Shown: positions 1 to 7,968, counted from the stretch's first letter. The stretch is DNA of 8,140 bases from Candidatus Cloacimonadota bacterium (GCA_028683635.1 JAQUHL010000073.1:1-8140); one strand, 5' to 3'. Numbers and translations: made by a program. The notes: generated by a model from the letters alone, not told the origin.

Positions 1-578
1 GCAGTAAGCAGAATCTTCTTGATTCCCTCTGTTGCCCTTCTGATCTCTTGACCCAGCTTATTGCTATGTCTATAAGCATTACGGAGCTTATGGGCTTCAT
101 CGATCACCACTAAATCCCAAGGCAGCAACTTAATTGACCCTGCGTTCTGCCCGGCATAATGCATGGATACGATTACTATTTGCTTAGTATCGAGAGGGTT
201 GGCATGACCTTTCTTCACCAGGTCCTTGGCAGTTTTGGCGTCTAATACCTGCACCGGAAGATTGAACTTCTCCTGCATCTCCAATGCCCATTGCTTTCGC
301 AGTGATGCTGGGCAAATGATCAAGATTCTGCGCTTTTTCTCTGCCCAATACTGACAGATAGTCAAGCCAGCTTCAATAGTTTTCCCCAAACCAACTTCAT
401 CTGCCAAGAGAACACCCTTGGAGATCGGAGAGCGTAAGCTAAACAAGGAAGCTTCAATCTGATGGGGATTAAGATCAACACAGGCATCGAATAAAGCTCT
501 TCCCACTCTTTCTACACCTGCTCCGCCCATCCGGCTGAGTTCGTATGCATAGTACTTCGCATGAAAGTCAGTAATCAT
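1..578 (-). CDS. SNF2-family DNA-dependent ATPase/helicase, N-terminal part (runs off left edge)
   Basis: The frame is open from ATG 576-578 to the window edge and gives 192 complete residues. Seen directly: an LNPHQ motif at residues 36-40, SNF2 motif I (ADEVGLGKT, 59-67), the motif Ia region (LIICPASLRKQW, about 86-97), and motif II with DEAH at 160-163 in WDLVVIDEAHKLRN. The last residues, KKILLTA, are the start of the LTATP motif III. The beginning (FHAKYYAYELSR) matches the opening I associate with large stand-alone bacterial SNF2-like proteins of roughly 1000 residues; this is from memory. Known for the family: ATP-driven translocation on double-stranded DNA or remodelling of protein-DNA complexes in the cytoplasm, often inside restriction-modification or phage-defence cassettes. 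The ATG is preceded by a purine-rich AGGCAGGCGG; the upstream frame is closed by a TAG about 15 codons away. The partners that would name the system, such as a methyltransferase, lie beyond the left edge. The family call is firm; the pathway is inference. Confidence 0.93.
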   Translation of the reverse strand, partial: MITDFHAKYYAYELSRMGGAGVERVGRALFDACVDLNPHQIEASLFSLRSPISKGVLLADEVGLGKTIEAGLTICQYWAEKKRRILIICPASLRKQWALEMQEKFNLPVQVLDAKTAKDLVKKGHANPLDTKQIVIVSMHYAGQNAGSIKLLPWDLVVIDEAHKLRNAYRHSNKLGQEIRRATEGIKKILLT

Positions 579-616
579 CCGCCTGCCTATGTACAGTATT
601 TTGTCCGATATTCTCA

Positions 617-628
617 AGCAACGTTGCT
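617..628. promoter_or_regulatory. Perfect 12-base palindrome in the SNF2 leader, possible operator
   Basis: AGCAACGTTGCT is exactly self-complementary. It lies between the candidate start point (about 645) and the SNF2 start codon. A palindrome of this size in a leader is the form expected of a dimeric repressor site, so autoregulation or control by a repressor is possible. No regulator gene is visible in the window, and one such palindrome can occur by chance. Confidence 0.3.
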
Positions 629-651
629 ACAATATTTACTATATGGGCAAT

Positions 652-681
652 ACTATCTCTGAATTAGTCTCATTCTGTCAA
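652..681 (-). promoter_or_regulatory. Candidate sigma70-type promoter for the SNF2 gene
   Basis: On the minus strand there is a perfect -35 box TTGACA (676-681), an 18-base spacer and a -10-like GATAGT (652-657, four of six consensus bases). Transcription would begin near 645 and leave a leader of roughly 65 bases before the ATG at 578. It is the best promoter-like pair in this gap and is correctly placed for the SNF2 gene. The -10 box is weak and the sigma preference of this organism is unknown. Confidence 0.4.
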
Positions 682-777
682 TCACAAAATCTGTCTCGTC
701 CATACTCATCCAGATTTGTGAACTTACGGGTAGTGCTTTCCTGGCAGTATTATAGTTGTTGCATCACGGGTGTGGAT

Positions 778-806
778 ACAGCTCCGCTGTGCAGATGCAG
801 CATCTG
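778..806. repeat. Two adjacent small dyads (hairpin pair)
   Basis: ACAGC-TCC-GCTGT (778-790) and CAGATGC-A-GCATCTG (792-806) are perfect inverted repeats of 5 and 7 bases, one base apart. Because a one-base loop cannot form, the second would fold as five pairs with a five-base loop. They lie about 135 bases after the lipoprotein stop when read on the minus strand. That strand has no T-tract after them; on the plus strand a TTTT follows only at 817-820. A canonical terminator is therefore not supported, although transcript-end processing or a weak stop is possible. Confidence 0.35.
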
Positions 807-940
807 TAACATAGACTTTTAGTTTGAACCTTGATGATATCAGCCTGTAGATAACAGCATGACAAAAGCTCTGATGCCTATGTTCGGACACTATTGCGAG
901 GAATGCAGTGCAAATCAGGTTTTCTCACTCAGAAGTGTAA

Positions 941-3493
941 TCACTTGTTGATTATTTTTGAACTTAAATCTAATACGGAGTTTAGGTATTGGCTATCAGG
1001 ATGTTTTTCGATGAAGAGCTTAATCATCGTCCGCGCCATATCATATTGATTTTCTACCACATAGCTTAAGATAAGATCATAGAGTTTTTTGTCTTCAGAA
1101 TTATCATTCGGGGAAGAAGCACTCTTTTCGTTTGGTTTTCCAGATTTCTGGTTTGTAGATAAAGTTTGGGATAGTGTTTTATATGTGGCAGGATTCAAAA
1201 TTTTGAGTTTATTCCGTCTACTTGTAAGCGCATCTCGATAGGTTGTATTTTCGGGTCTTAAAGTATAGGCAGCTACCATCAATTCTGAAGCCTGTACAGA
1301 TTTATTGAGACGGTCAAGTTCTGAAGCTCCATTATATAACAAGGCAGGCAATTGCTCAAGGTCTTTGCTAAGCCCATTTACAATATGGCTCACGGTTTTC
1401 TTCAATAAATCTGTTTCCATAACGGAATCTGATTTCAAATTTAGTGTTTTAGAGTTCACATTGGCTTGTTGATTTCCGGGATGGTTATAGTCTGAGTGTT
1501 CCACCTTAAAGTTATGGGATCCCTTTTGGATTTCGGCACTGGTACGGGCATCGATTAATCTCCAATCGAAGCTTAAGGTCGCTGTTTTTAGCCATGTTTC
1601 GACCGTGTAGTTGAAGTATGCATAGTCATTTACATCGATTTTTTTTGGAGGTTCGGAACCAGGGCTAGTGGCAACTGCAGCAACAAGTCCCCACAAGGCG
1701 CTTCCTGTTTGATCGGCAACGTAATCACCTGCATTGGCTGCTGCATCGCTATCTTTTTTCCATTTTGCCCAGGCAGGGTTGTCTTCCTTATGAGAGCCAA
1801 CTACATATTTTACACTTTTGTCCTCAGTTTGAATCCGTTTGGTATCGAAATTAATGCCATTTATTGATCCCACAATCAGATAGTCAGCAGCAATCATCTC
1901 GCCTTCAGAATATGAATCTTGCTCCCTCATGATGCCATCCATTCGATGATAATACTCTTTGGATAGGAGGTCTATTTCATCTCTGTTTACGAAACCGAGA
2001 TATTTGGTTAAGACAGGTCGATTGCTGATCTCATCCCGAACCATGTTTGCTATGATAGAGCCATAGTCACTTTTGGGTGTGTAGGACAGGTTTTTAAAAG
2101 GTAGCACGGCAAATTGCTGTATAGAGTTTTGTTTCACGATGTCCGCAATTCTATTCAGCTCTTTAGTAATACCTTCATGTTTTAGCTCGACCAGATTTTG
2201 CCCGATCAACATGGCATGCCCATAGTATTTGTTCCCAACACAGGTGTTGAACAGCTCAAGATTTTTGGCTACCAATTCCGAGTTAGCTTCATTTTTTTTC
2301 CTTGAGACTTCGTTTTTTTCGGTTGTAGTAGGATTCATACGTAATGCTTTATCAGCATAATTGATCACATCATAGTAGTTTTTTTCTCTATAATTGGAAT
2401 CAATCGCTCTCAAATAGCTTGATGTTAGAAACTGGGAGATATCCACTGCTTTCGGATGCAGGCCTTTGGCTTCTTCAAGATTTTGGATAGCTTGTTGGAG
2501 GTTGTTGTTTTGGGAAAGAGTCACTGCTGAATCATACAATTGATATGCTCTCTTCCAACCGTTGAATTTTTGCGTGGCTTGCATTAACAGATCCGTGTCA
2601 CCATACTGTCTGGCCTTGCTTAACTCGGAATCGCAATTGCTCCATTGCTTTTGAAGCGCAAACTTTTCTGCTTCTTTGACGTAGTCTTCATGGATTTTTA
2701 CAAGCAATTCTCCCAGCTTATTATTAACCTGGTCGTCTATACCAAAACCTTTGGCTTTATTACATTCACTCAAAGCATCACCGTATTTTTTGTTCTTAAG
2801 ATGGGTATTCGCAATTCCAAGATAGTGGTTTAGTGCGGATTGTGAAATATCATTCCTGAAGGCTGTATTGGTTGATGAATTATCATATCTAATGGCCTCA
2901 TTTATAAGGTTGTATGCCTCTGCCCAGACACGTAGATCATATTTTTCTTTGGACTTTTGGCGATAGTAATTTGATGCTCCCAAATTGATATCATTGAGCA
3001 GTTGCCTTGGGCAGATTTCAAATTCGGTATCCAAAGAATACAGCTCAGTTATGAGGGTTTTTGCCTGTTGATATTCGTTTGCTTTAACAAGCTGGATACA
3101 ATGATTCTTTTTCTCCAAAATTTGTGCTTTTTGATTTTCGGTTTTTTGTAGGTGATCTGCTCGTGCATTAATGTACTGAGCGTTTTCTGGTTGATATTTC
3201 AGTGCCAGAACCAAGAGAGCATCGGCTTTATATAAATCTTTCAGAGTTCTACCAGTAATTCGCTGATATTCCTGATAGTACTGAAGAGCAGTAATTTCGC
3301 TGGTCCTGATAAAAGCGGTTCTAAGCATTTTACTTTCCGGATATTTTTCCAGAGCTTTTCGATAGTGTTCTACTGATGTTTGAAAGTCTTTTTGTTTTTC
3401 TGCCTTGCGTCCCAAAGAATAATCCTTGTTCAACATTGCACATGAAGATAACAAGATACACATCACGACACAGAGTGTTGCTTTCGTATTCAT
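941..3493 (-). CDS. Outer-membrane-type lipoprotein with TPR repeats and a CsgG-like domain
   Basis: This 850-residue protein starts with a lipoprotein signal: N3 and K4, a hydrophobic stretch (5-15) and the lipobox LSSC with the lipidated cysteine at 18. Residue +2 is Ala, which by the Lol rule of enterobacteria favours the outer membrane. TPR-like helix pairs are readable at about 25-52, 228-250, 320-347, 365-388 and 804-833. Between the repeats, residues about 457-550 carry a CsgG-like pattern: FAVLPFKN, then a helix, then VNRDEIDLL, then AADYLIVGSI. The fold seems to resume at about 625-712 (TLSFDWRLIDARTSAEI) after an insertion that includes GSALWGLVAAVATSPG (about 597-612). A low-complexity Lys/Ser/Asn linker spans about 777-803. 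CsgG-like domains occur in curli secretion pores and in LpoB/FlgO/TolB-N-like periplasmic lipoproteins, so an envelope scaffold or secretion role is reasonable, but no substrate can be named. The start is supported by GGAGG seven bases upstream. The upstream gene ends 455 bases away, so co-transcription is uncertain. Confidence 0.88.
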   Translation of the reverse strand: MNTKATLCVVMCILLSSCAMLNKDYSLGRKAEKQKDFQTSVEHYRKALEKYPESKMLRTAFIRTSEITALQYYQEYQRITGRTLKDLYKADALLVLALKYQPENAQYINARADHLQKTENQKAQILEKKNHCIQLVKANEYQQAKTLITELYSLDTEFEICPRQLLNDINLGASNYYRQKSKEKYDLRVWAEAYNLINEAIRYDNSSTNTAFRNDISQSALNHYLGIANTHLKNKKYGDALSECNKAKGFGIDDQVNNKLGELLVKIHEDYVKEAEKFALQKQWSNCDSELSKARQYGDTDLLMQATQKFNGWKRAYQLYDSAVTLSQNNNLQQAIQNLEEAKGLHPKAVDISQFLTSSYLRAIDSNYREKNYYDVINYADKALRMNPTTTEKNEVSRKKNEANSELVAKNLELFNTCVGNKYYGHAMLIGQNLVELKHEGITKELNRIADIVKQNSIQQFAVLPFKNLSYTPKSDYGSIIANMVRDEISNRPVLTKYLGFVNRDEIDLLSKEYYHRMDGIMREQDSYSEGEMIAADYLIVGSINGINFDTKRIQTEDKSVKYVVGSHKEDNPAWAKWKKDSDAAANAGDYVADQTGSALWGLVAAVATSPGSEPPKKIDVNDYAYFNYTVETWLKTATLSFDWRLIDARTSAEIQKGSHNFKVEHSDYNHPGNQQANVNSKTLNLKSDSVMETDLLKKTVSHIVNGLSKDLEQLPALLYNGASELDRLNKSVQASELMVAAYTLRPENTTYRDALTSRRNKLKILNPATYKTLSQTLSTNQKSGKPNEKSASSPNDNSEDKKLYDLILSYVVENQYDMARTMIKLFIEKHPDSQYLNSVLDLSSKIINK

Positions 3494-3500
3494 CTCCTAA

Positions 3501-3505
3501 CCTCC
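3501..3505 (-). promoter_or_regulatory. Ribosome binding site of the lipoprotein gene
   Basis: On the minus strand GGAGG (complement of cctcc) stands seven bases before the ATG at 3491-3493. This fixes the start that exposes the lipoprotein signal peptide. No convincing -35/-10 pair was found close upstream: TTGACG at 3575-3580 and a CATAAT at 3546-3551 are 23 bases apart, and TTGACA at 3690-3695 has no -10 partner. Confidence 0.75.
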
Positions 3506-3606
3506 AGGATGTGGGCAAATCCTATACCCAAACTAATAATCATAAATTATGCCTGAAAGAACCCGTACGAAACGCGTCAAGCTCATAATCAGTAACTTCT
3601 GAATAT

Positions 3607-3717
3607 TCAACCACTAATTATCTGATCGAGCCTTACTCGATCCAAATCAGCTCTCTCTCTGGTTCCAGCCTGCTCCAGGGTGAAAAATCTGTCAAGTGCT
3701 TTGTTTCTACCAAGCAT
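3607..3717 (-). pseudogene. Small coding-like frame, possible gene remnant (36 codons)
   Basis: From ATG 3717 to TGA 3607 the frame encodes a charged, helix-prone peptide beginning MLGRNKALDRFFTLEQAG and ending LDRVRLDQIISG. The same frame is open back to about 3763 (adding YIANKHHSR), where a TGA closes it. In another frame just upstream (minus strand, about 3809 down to 3747) there is a second coding-like run starting MMLDQYSDFRSLF. No Shine-Dalgarno sequence precedes the ATG. The pieces could belong to a frameshifted former gene, or be chance. I do not recognise the family. Confidence 0.22.
3624..3642. repeat. Perfect 7-bp inverted repeat with a 5-base loop
   Basis: GATCGAG-CCTTA-CTCGATC is an exact dyad about 130 bases upstream of the lipoprotein start. 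Neither side has a T-tract, so it is not a standard terminator. It could be a binding site for a dimeric regulator of the lipoprotein gene. It also falls inside the small coding-like frame, where the arms encode LDRVRLD, so the symmetry may be a by-product of that peptide. Confidence 0.35.
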
Positions 3718-3948
3718 CCTGGAGTGATGTTTATTGGCAATATAGCTAAAGAAATCCAGTATTCAGACATGGAAATAAAGAGCGAAAATCGCTGTATTGA
3801 TCCAACATCATTCGCTATCCGAAAATATAGTCTTCACCCATTACTGGTTCGCATCATAGCAGTCTATCAGCAGGAGAGTATCATTCATCTCTATCCGGGA
3901 CACAACATCCAGGTAGATTATGCAATAATCCTTATACTTACGGCTCTA

Positions 3949-6900
3949 CTATAGATTTTTGTAGTACTCAGCCTTGTAGATAGTTGATGCATCGTTTAGG
4001 TTCTTCATCTGGTTATATCGCTTTTCTGTGTTCTCATCATTAAGCAGCATTCTATCCAAGGCTGCAAAGAAGTGATACATATCGGAGCCGAAATCCTCAT
4101 GCAGATAATGCATGTCGCTAATAAGCTGCCGATAGTAATCCCCTCCCTGGTGAGTATCAAAGGCTTTTTTATAGTGTTCCTGTGCCTTGGATTTGTAATA
4201 CTGAGCTGATATCAGATGGGCATAATCACCTCCAAAGACTTTTCTAAGCCCCTCATCAAAAGCTTTTAGAAGCGTGCCTTTAACCTTGGACATTTCTGGT
4301 TTATCGAGTTTTAAAAGAGTTGTCCTCAGTTCATCGCACCATTGAGACATGTAGTAATACATATTGGCGTAGAACGAGTGGTTAGTCTTATAAGTGATAC
4401 CGTTAACATTCACCAATTTAATGGCCTGGTGCATGCAAAATAACCCGTCTGTGATGACAGGCCGGAGAAGTTGCAGCGTTTTGATCTTGTCGTCACCAAC
4501 TTTTTCCTGGGGTTCTATATCGGGACTTAGATCCAGAATGAGTTTAATGATGGATTTACAATCGAACTCTTGCGCTGTTTTGATGAGTATATATAAGATC
4601 CTGTTTGATAGTGAGTTGTTTATCATTCGCAGAACCTGGTTATGAATAAGGTAACAAGAACAATTTGACGAATCTCTGTTTATCAGCTTTTCCAGACTGA
4701 GCTTGCTTTCTGAAAAACACAATCTAACTGCTTCCATCAGTTTTTCATCGATCGCAGTCCTTAATTTGTCGACAAATTTTCCATTTTCTTCAAAGACATC
4801 ATCATAACTGAACGGTTCAACAGGAGGGATTTTTTCAAGAATACTTATAATAGTTATAAGTACCGTTACCGTAAACTCGGGTGAATACTCCTTGGGGGAA
4901 AACAACTTCTTAAGTGCTGAGGTGTCATTTATCAGTTTTGAAAGCTTATCTGTTATGCCATGGTACGTAGGTTTCTCTTTGAAAGATTCTTCGAGTAAGT
5001 GTTTCACAACAATTGGGACGACCAAAACTCTCTTGAGCATTCTATATAGGTGAATCAACTTGAGGTTTTCATGGGACAAGATATACTCCTGAGTATCAGC
5101 ATTAATATTCAGATTTTTCAGATTGATTCTTTGGGTGGAGTATTCAGCATTGTTAACCATTCTTTTTTTATATCGTTGAATCTCCACACGATGCACTGAG
5201 CTATATGTTTGGGTTATACAGTGCAATGACCTTTTGATCAAGTATTCTGTTATGAATCTATCCACCTGGCTGCTAAATGAATTCTTGGTCCATTGCAAGA
5301 CATATAATATTTTGCGGTAGTTAAAACTTTCACCACGATAGTTTCCATTTTTACGGTAGAGATGTGATGATAGCACATAGCCTGCAAGTCCAAGATAAAA
5401 CCAGGATGGATCATCTACTGCTAACACAGCGTCTCTGAAATTTTGGTCGACGGATTCAACATCGTTATTCTTTTTATTGTCAAGCGGACAAAACTTTGTG
5501 CTGAGCGTTTTGATGTCTCCCAGCTTATCTTTTTCAGGTATCGTAATCAAACAATCGCTCAGAAATGAAAGGCATTGGGCGACAGAATCCCAAAAAACTG
5601 GATTTTTGCTTCTATATATGCCATTATCGACAGCTTTATTTCCAAGACTCTCAGCAACATCTTTGACCCTTTCAAACACAGTACTAGCGCTAATCAACTT
5701 TTTGCTACAAGTCTTTGTTGACGACAGCTTCTCAACACTATTCAGCATTTTATTGAGATTCATAACATGCAGGATGAGAGCATCCGTTGGTAATTTGATC
5801 CTGTTGTGTTCAATAATGTGCTTTTTAAAGCTCGAATGATCTAACTCAACGTCGCAGTACTCTTTGAATAGATCGAGATTAATATGGTCTATAGATGCGG
5901 GAATGGCACTTCCAGCATGGTTTTTCGTCCCTCCCGAGGAGCTATTGTCTCTCGCACTCTCAAATATTGTCTGAATAAAATCTGAATTTTTGAAGAAAAG
6001 GATGTTTGCCAGTCTGCGGTAGAACTCGATCTGAATATACATTTCCTCTTTCCGACGGAGGATTTTGGCTACGAATTTAAACTCTCTGATTGTTCGGATT
6101 ATATCGCTAAATACAATCCCACCCAAATAAGCACGTTCAACTACTTGGAGCTTGGCAAGGAGAGGTTGAATAAAGAGTTGCAGGTTCTCAAACATTGATC
6201 CTTTGGCCATCAGTTTGGATTTATGGGGGCTAAACTCGGTCCTCATCATCAGATGCCAGAAATTGTTCGAATTCTCTATATACCTATCTCCTTCACGTGG
6301 CTCCTGAACTTCGTAAACTTCTGGATGTTTGTTATCTGTATGATCCGATTCTCTATACACAATGAATCGAAAAGATCGGTTGATGGGTATATTTTCCAAA
6401 TGTCTGCGCAAAGCTACTTTCTCTTCTAAACGGTCAGTCTGAAGTATATTTAGCATTTTCTCATATCTTTCTTTCCATTCATTATCATCACTACCATAAC
6501 GTTTTATCTCAACTTCATACATATGGAACTTAGCAAGATCAATATTCCGATACTTGATCACCTCAACAGAGGCTTCTTCGTAATATGCTAATGCTTTATC
6601 ACTGTTTCCCATTCTTTCGTAAGTTAATCCGATTTTGAGCATGGTTTTGATATAATTTATAAACTGTGAGAAGTCCATATCCTGCACCGATATCTGCCTT
6701 ATTTGGATGATGGAATTCTTGTATTGGAGGATCGCATCAATAAACTCGTCATCGTAATAGTGCAGGTCTCCCAATTGGGATATCAACAGATGGGATGCAT
6801 AGACACTGTGCGTTGTGTTATTATTAAGTTTATCCTTTTGGTGAGTGGTGTAATTTATCTTCGCGTAGAGGTATTGCTTCATACAGATCGATTCATCAAG

Positions 6901-7968
6901 GGTGAAATTAAACGCCGCAGCTTCACGATCCAGGATTTTGGATAAATAATCGATCTCCTCTACAAGTTTTCTATTGAAAGAGAAATCGAACAGACCCGAA
7001 TGAACTTCCTCAATATGATTTTCCATAAGGGTATTGATGATCCTTTTGATCATATTCCGCATTTCAGGAGCTCTGTTTATATCTATGAATTCGGGCATCA
7101 AGTCCAGGTCGGACATTGAAAATCCAGTCTTGTGATACTTGAGAATATGGTCATATATGAAGGATGAGCCAACCAGGAGCTTATCTCCGTAGTCTTTTAT
7201 TGAGGCATTTATGGAAAACACGAGTGGAGAAACAAGATAATTCAGGAAGTTTACATTGTATTGCTTATTGAATCCAGCATGGAGATAGACATTATGAGAG
7301 CTGAACCCAACGCACTCTTTTTCTAATCCCCTATCATAGGATATCATATCCTCGTAGGATACAAGATCATCTTCAAGAAGTGAGACAATTTTCTTGGGAG
7401 AGCCATTACTCCGATAGGATAGATAGACCACATAATTCATGAGAAAGGAAATGATTTTTTCGACCTTCTGCTTGTTTTTCAGATAGGTCTTGTACTGATG
7501 TGTGTTTTTTAGTTTATCCAAAGTGGCTTTATCCTTACCTAATAAACCATCGATTGTCTCTGGAGAAAACTCTTGTGAAATTGTGCGATTCGAGTTTTGC
7601 TTATCGGAAATGAAATTGAGACAATCATCGTCTATCAAAGTAAAGTCGAATTGCTTCCCAACCTTATCAGGATATTCATTGGGATGAAAATGATGAGCTT
7701 TGATAGTTGTGAATAGGGCTGCTACAGCTTCTTTACTAAGTTCATTTTTTACAGCTTCGTTATCAGGTTTACCTTCTTCACCTTTGCCTTTAGGTTGATC
7801 TTTATTATTCGAAAACAATTGTCTTGACTTGCATGTTGTTGGGAAGAAATACTTAACCAAGAATTGGTGATAAGCCTCAAGAGTATAGTACTTACTTATC
7901 TCATCACCGGCATTTTTGCTTTTATTTAGCCTCACCCGTTGCCTGATATACCAGTATGGAATCAACAT
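3949..7968 (-). CDS. Large TPR-rich protein, probably the C-terminal part of a STAND/AAA-type ATPase cut by an IS
   Basis: This 1339-residue frame has no signal peptide and no membrane segments, so it is probably cytoplasmic. Residues about 30-43 (LEAYHQFLVKYFFP) and 182-203 (YLSYRSNGSPKKIVSLLEDDLV) look like the end of an ATPase core and its lid, GSPKK resembling the sensor-2 GxP(R/K) motif. A winged-helix-like connector (about 326-372, with AAAFNFTLDES) follows, then TPR-like repeats, clearest at about 444-468 (LKIGLTYERMGNSDKALAYYEE). Residues about 674-690 are a Ser/Gly linker; the rest is helical repeat with another TPR-like stretch near the C-terminus. No Walker A or Walker B motif is present. 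The start is poor: no Shine-Dalgarno before ATG 7966-7968, and an in-frame TGA at 7984-7986 falls in IS-like sequence. The true N-terminus has therefore probably been displaced. If whole, a signal-sensing NTPase, perhaps in defence, would be plausible; this is inference. It is not clear whether the fragment is expressed. Confidence 0.72.
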   Translation of the reverse strand: MLIPYWYIRQRVRLNKSKNAGDEISKYYTLEAYHQFLVKYFFPTTCKSRQLFSNNKDQPKGKGEEGKPDNEAVKNELSKEAVAALFTTIKAHHFHPNEYPDKVGKQFDFTLIDDDCLNFISDKQNSNRTISQEFSPETIDGLLGKDKATLDKLKNTHQYKTYLKNKQKVEKIISFLMNYVVYLSYRSNGSPKKIVSLLEDDLVSYEDMISYDRGLEKECVGFSSHNVYLHAGFNKQYNVNFLNYLVSPLVFSINASIKDYGDKLLVGSSFIYDHILKYHKTGFSMSDLDLMPEFIDINRAPEMRNMIKRIINTLMENHIEEVHSGLFDFSFNRKLVEEIDYLSKILDREAAAFNFTLDESICMKQYLYAKINYTTHQKDKLNNNTTHSVYASHLLISQLGDLHYYDDEFIDAILQYKNSIIQIRQISVQDMDFSQFINYIKTMLKIGLTYERMGNSDKALAYYEEASVEVIKYRNIDLAKFHMYEVEIKRYGSDDNEWKERYEKMLNILQTDRLEEKVALRRHLENIPINRSFRFIVYRESDHTDNKHPEVYEVQEPREGDRYIENSNNFWHLMMRTEFSPHKSKLMAKGSMFENLQLFIQPLLAKLQVVERAYLGGIVFSDIIRTIREFKFVAKILRRKEEMYIQIEFYRRLANILFFKNSDFIQTIFESARDNSSSGGTKNHAGSAIPASIDHINLDLFKEYCDVELDHSSFKKHIIEHNRIKLPTDALILHVMNLNKMLNSVEKLSSTKTCSKKLISASTVFERVKDVAESLGNKAVDNGIYRSKNPVFWDSVAQCLSFLSDCLITIPEKDKLGDIKTLSTKFCPLDNKKNNDVESVDQNFRDAVLAVDDPSWFYLGLAGYVLSSHLYRKNGNYRGESFNYRKILYVLQWTKNSFSSQVDRFITEYLIKRSLHCITQTYSSVHRVEIQRYKKRMVNNAEYSTQRINLKNLNINADTQEYILSHENLKLIHLYRMLKRVLVVPIVVKHLLEESFKEKPTYHGITDKLSKLINDTSALKKLFSPKEYSPEFTVTVLITIISILEKIPPVEPFSYDDVFEENGKFVDKLRTAIDEKLMEAVRLCFSESKLSLEKLINRDSSNCSCYLIHNQVLRMINNSLSNRILYILIKTAQEFDCKSIIKLILDLSPDIEPQEKVGDDKIKTLQLLRPVITDGLFCMHQAIKLVNVNGITYKTNHSFYANMYYYMSQWCDELRTTLLKLDKPEMSKVKGTLLKAFDEGLRKVFGGDYAHLISAQYYKSKAQEHYKKAFDTHQGGDYYRQLISDMHYLHEDFGSDMYHFFAALDRMLLNDENTEKRYNQMKNLNDASTIYKAEYYKNL

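Larger units (their letters stand above)
579..940. other. Intergenic region between the lipoprotein gene and the SNF2 gene
   Basis: About 360 bases without a convincing gene. A plus-strand frame at 589-822 (77 codons) has no ribosome binding site, a Cys/Ser/Tyr-heavy composition and overlaps the putative promoter, so it is not called. The region contains the candidate promoter at 652-681, the palindrome at 617-628 and the two dyads at 778-806. No tRNA cloverleaf and no hairpin with a T-tract was found after the lipoprotein stop at 941. Short minus-strand stretches around 661-745 look mildly coding-like but have no usable start and are interrupted by stops. Confidence 0.6.
3494..3948. other. 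455-base gap between the lipoprotein and the large TPR gene
   Basis: No secure gene lies here. A plus-strand frame at 3724-3954 (76 codons) lacks a ribosome binding site and runs into the 3' end of the minus-strand gene, so it is treated as chance. The gap contains the possible remnant at 3607-3717, the inverted repeat at 3624-3642 and the lipoprotein ribosome binding site. No hairpin with a T-run was found after the stop of the upstream gene at 3949. The length is unusual for two same-strand genes and fits either a decayed gene or a separate regulatory region. Confidence 0.55.

Noticed and set aside
589..822. 77-codon plus-strand frame in the left gap
   Set aside because: No ribosome binding site, odd Cys/Ser/Tyr-rich composition, no recognisable motif, and it lies across the promoter-like region of the SNF2 gene.
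859..948. Short plus-strand frame containing HYCEEC, resembling half a zinc ribbon
   Set aside because: Only 29 residues with one CxxC, no ribosome binding site, and its end overlaps the stop of the lipoprotein gene.
3546..3580. TTGACG and CATAAT as a promoter for the lipoprotein gene
   Set aside because: The spacer is 23 bases, too long for a sigma70-type promoter, and the -35 positions at 17-18 bases from CATAAT do not match.
3724..3954. 76-codon plus-strand frame in the gap at 3494-3948
   Set aside because: No ribosome binding site, no recognisable domain, and it ends inside the 3' end of the minus-strand gene; the competing minus-strand pieces look more protein-like.
5477..5839. 120-codon plus-strand frame inside the large TPR gene
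   Set aside because: It is antisense to a continuous 1339-codon frame and has a hydrophobic, low-complexity composition typical of a shadow frame.
5920..5950. SSSGGTK stretch in the large protein, considered as a P-loop
   Set aside because: It lacks the GxxxxGK(S/T) spacing and hydrophobic strand context and sits in a Ser/Gly linker between helical repeats.
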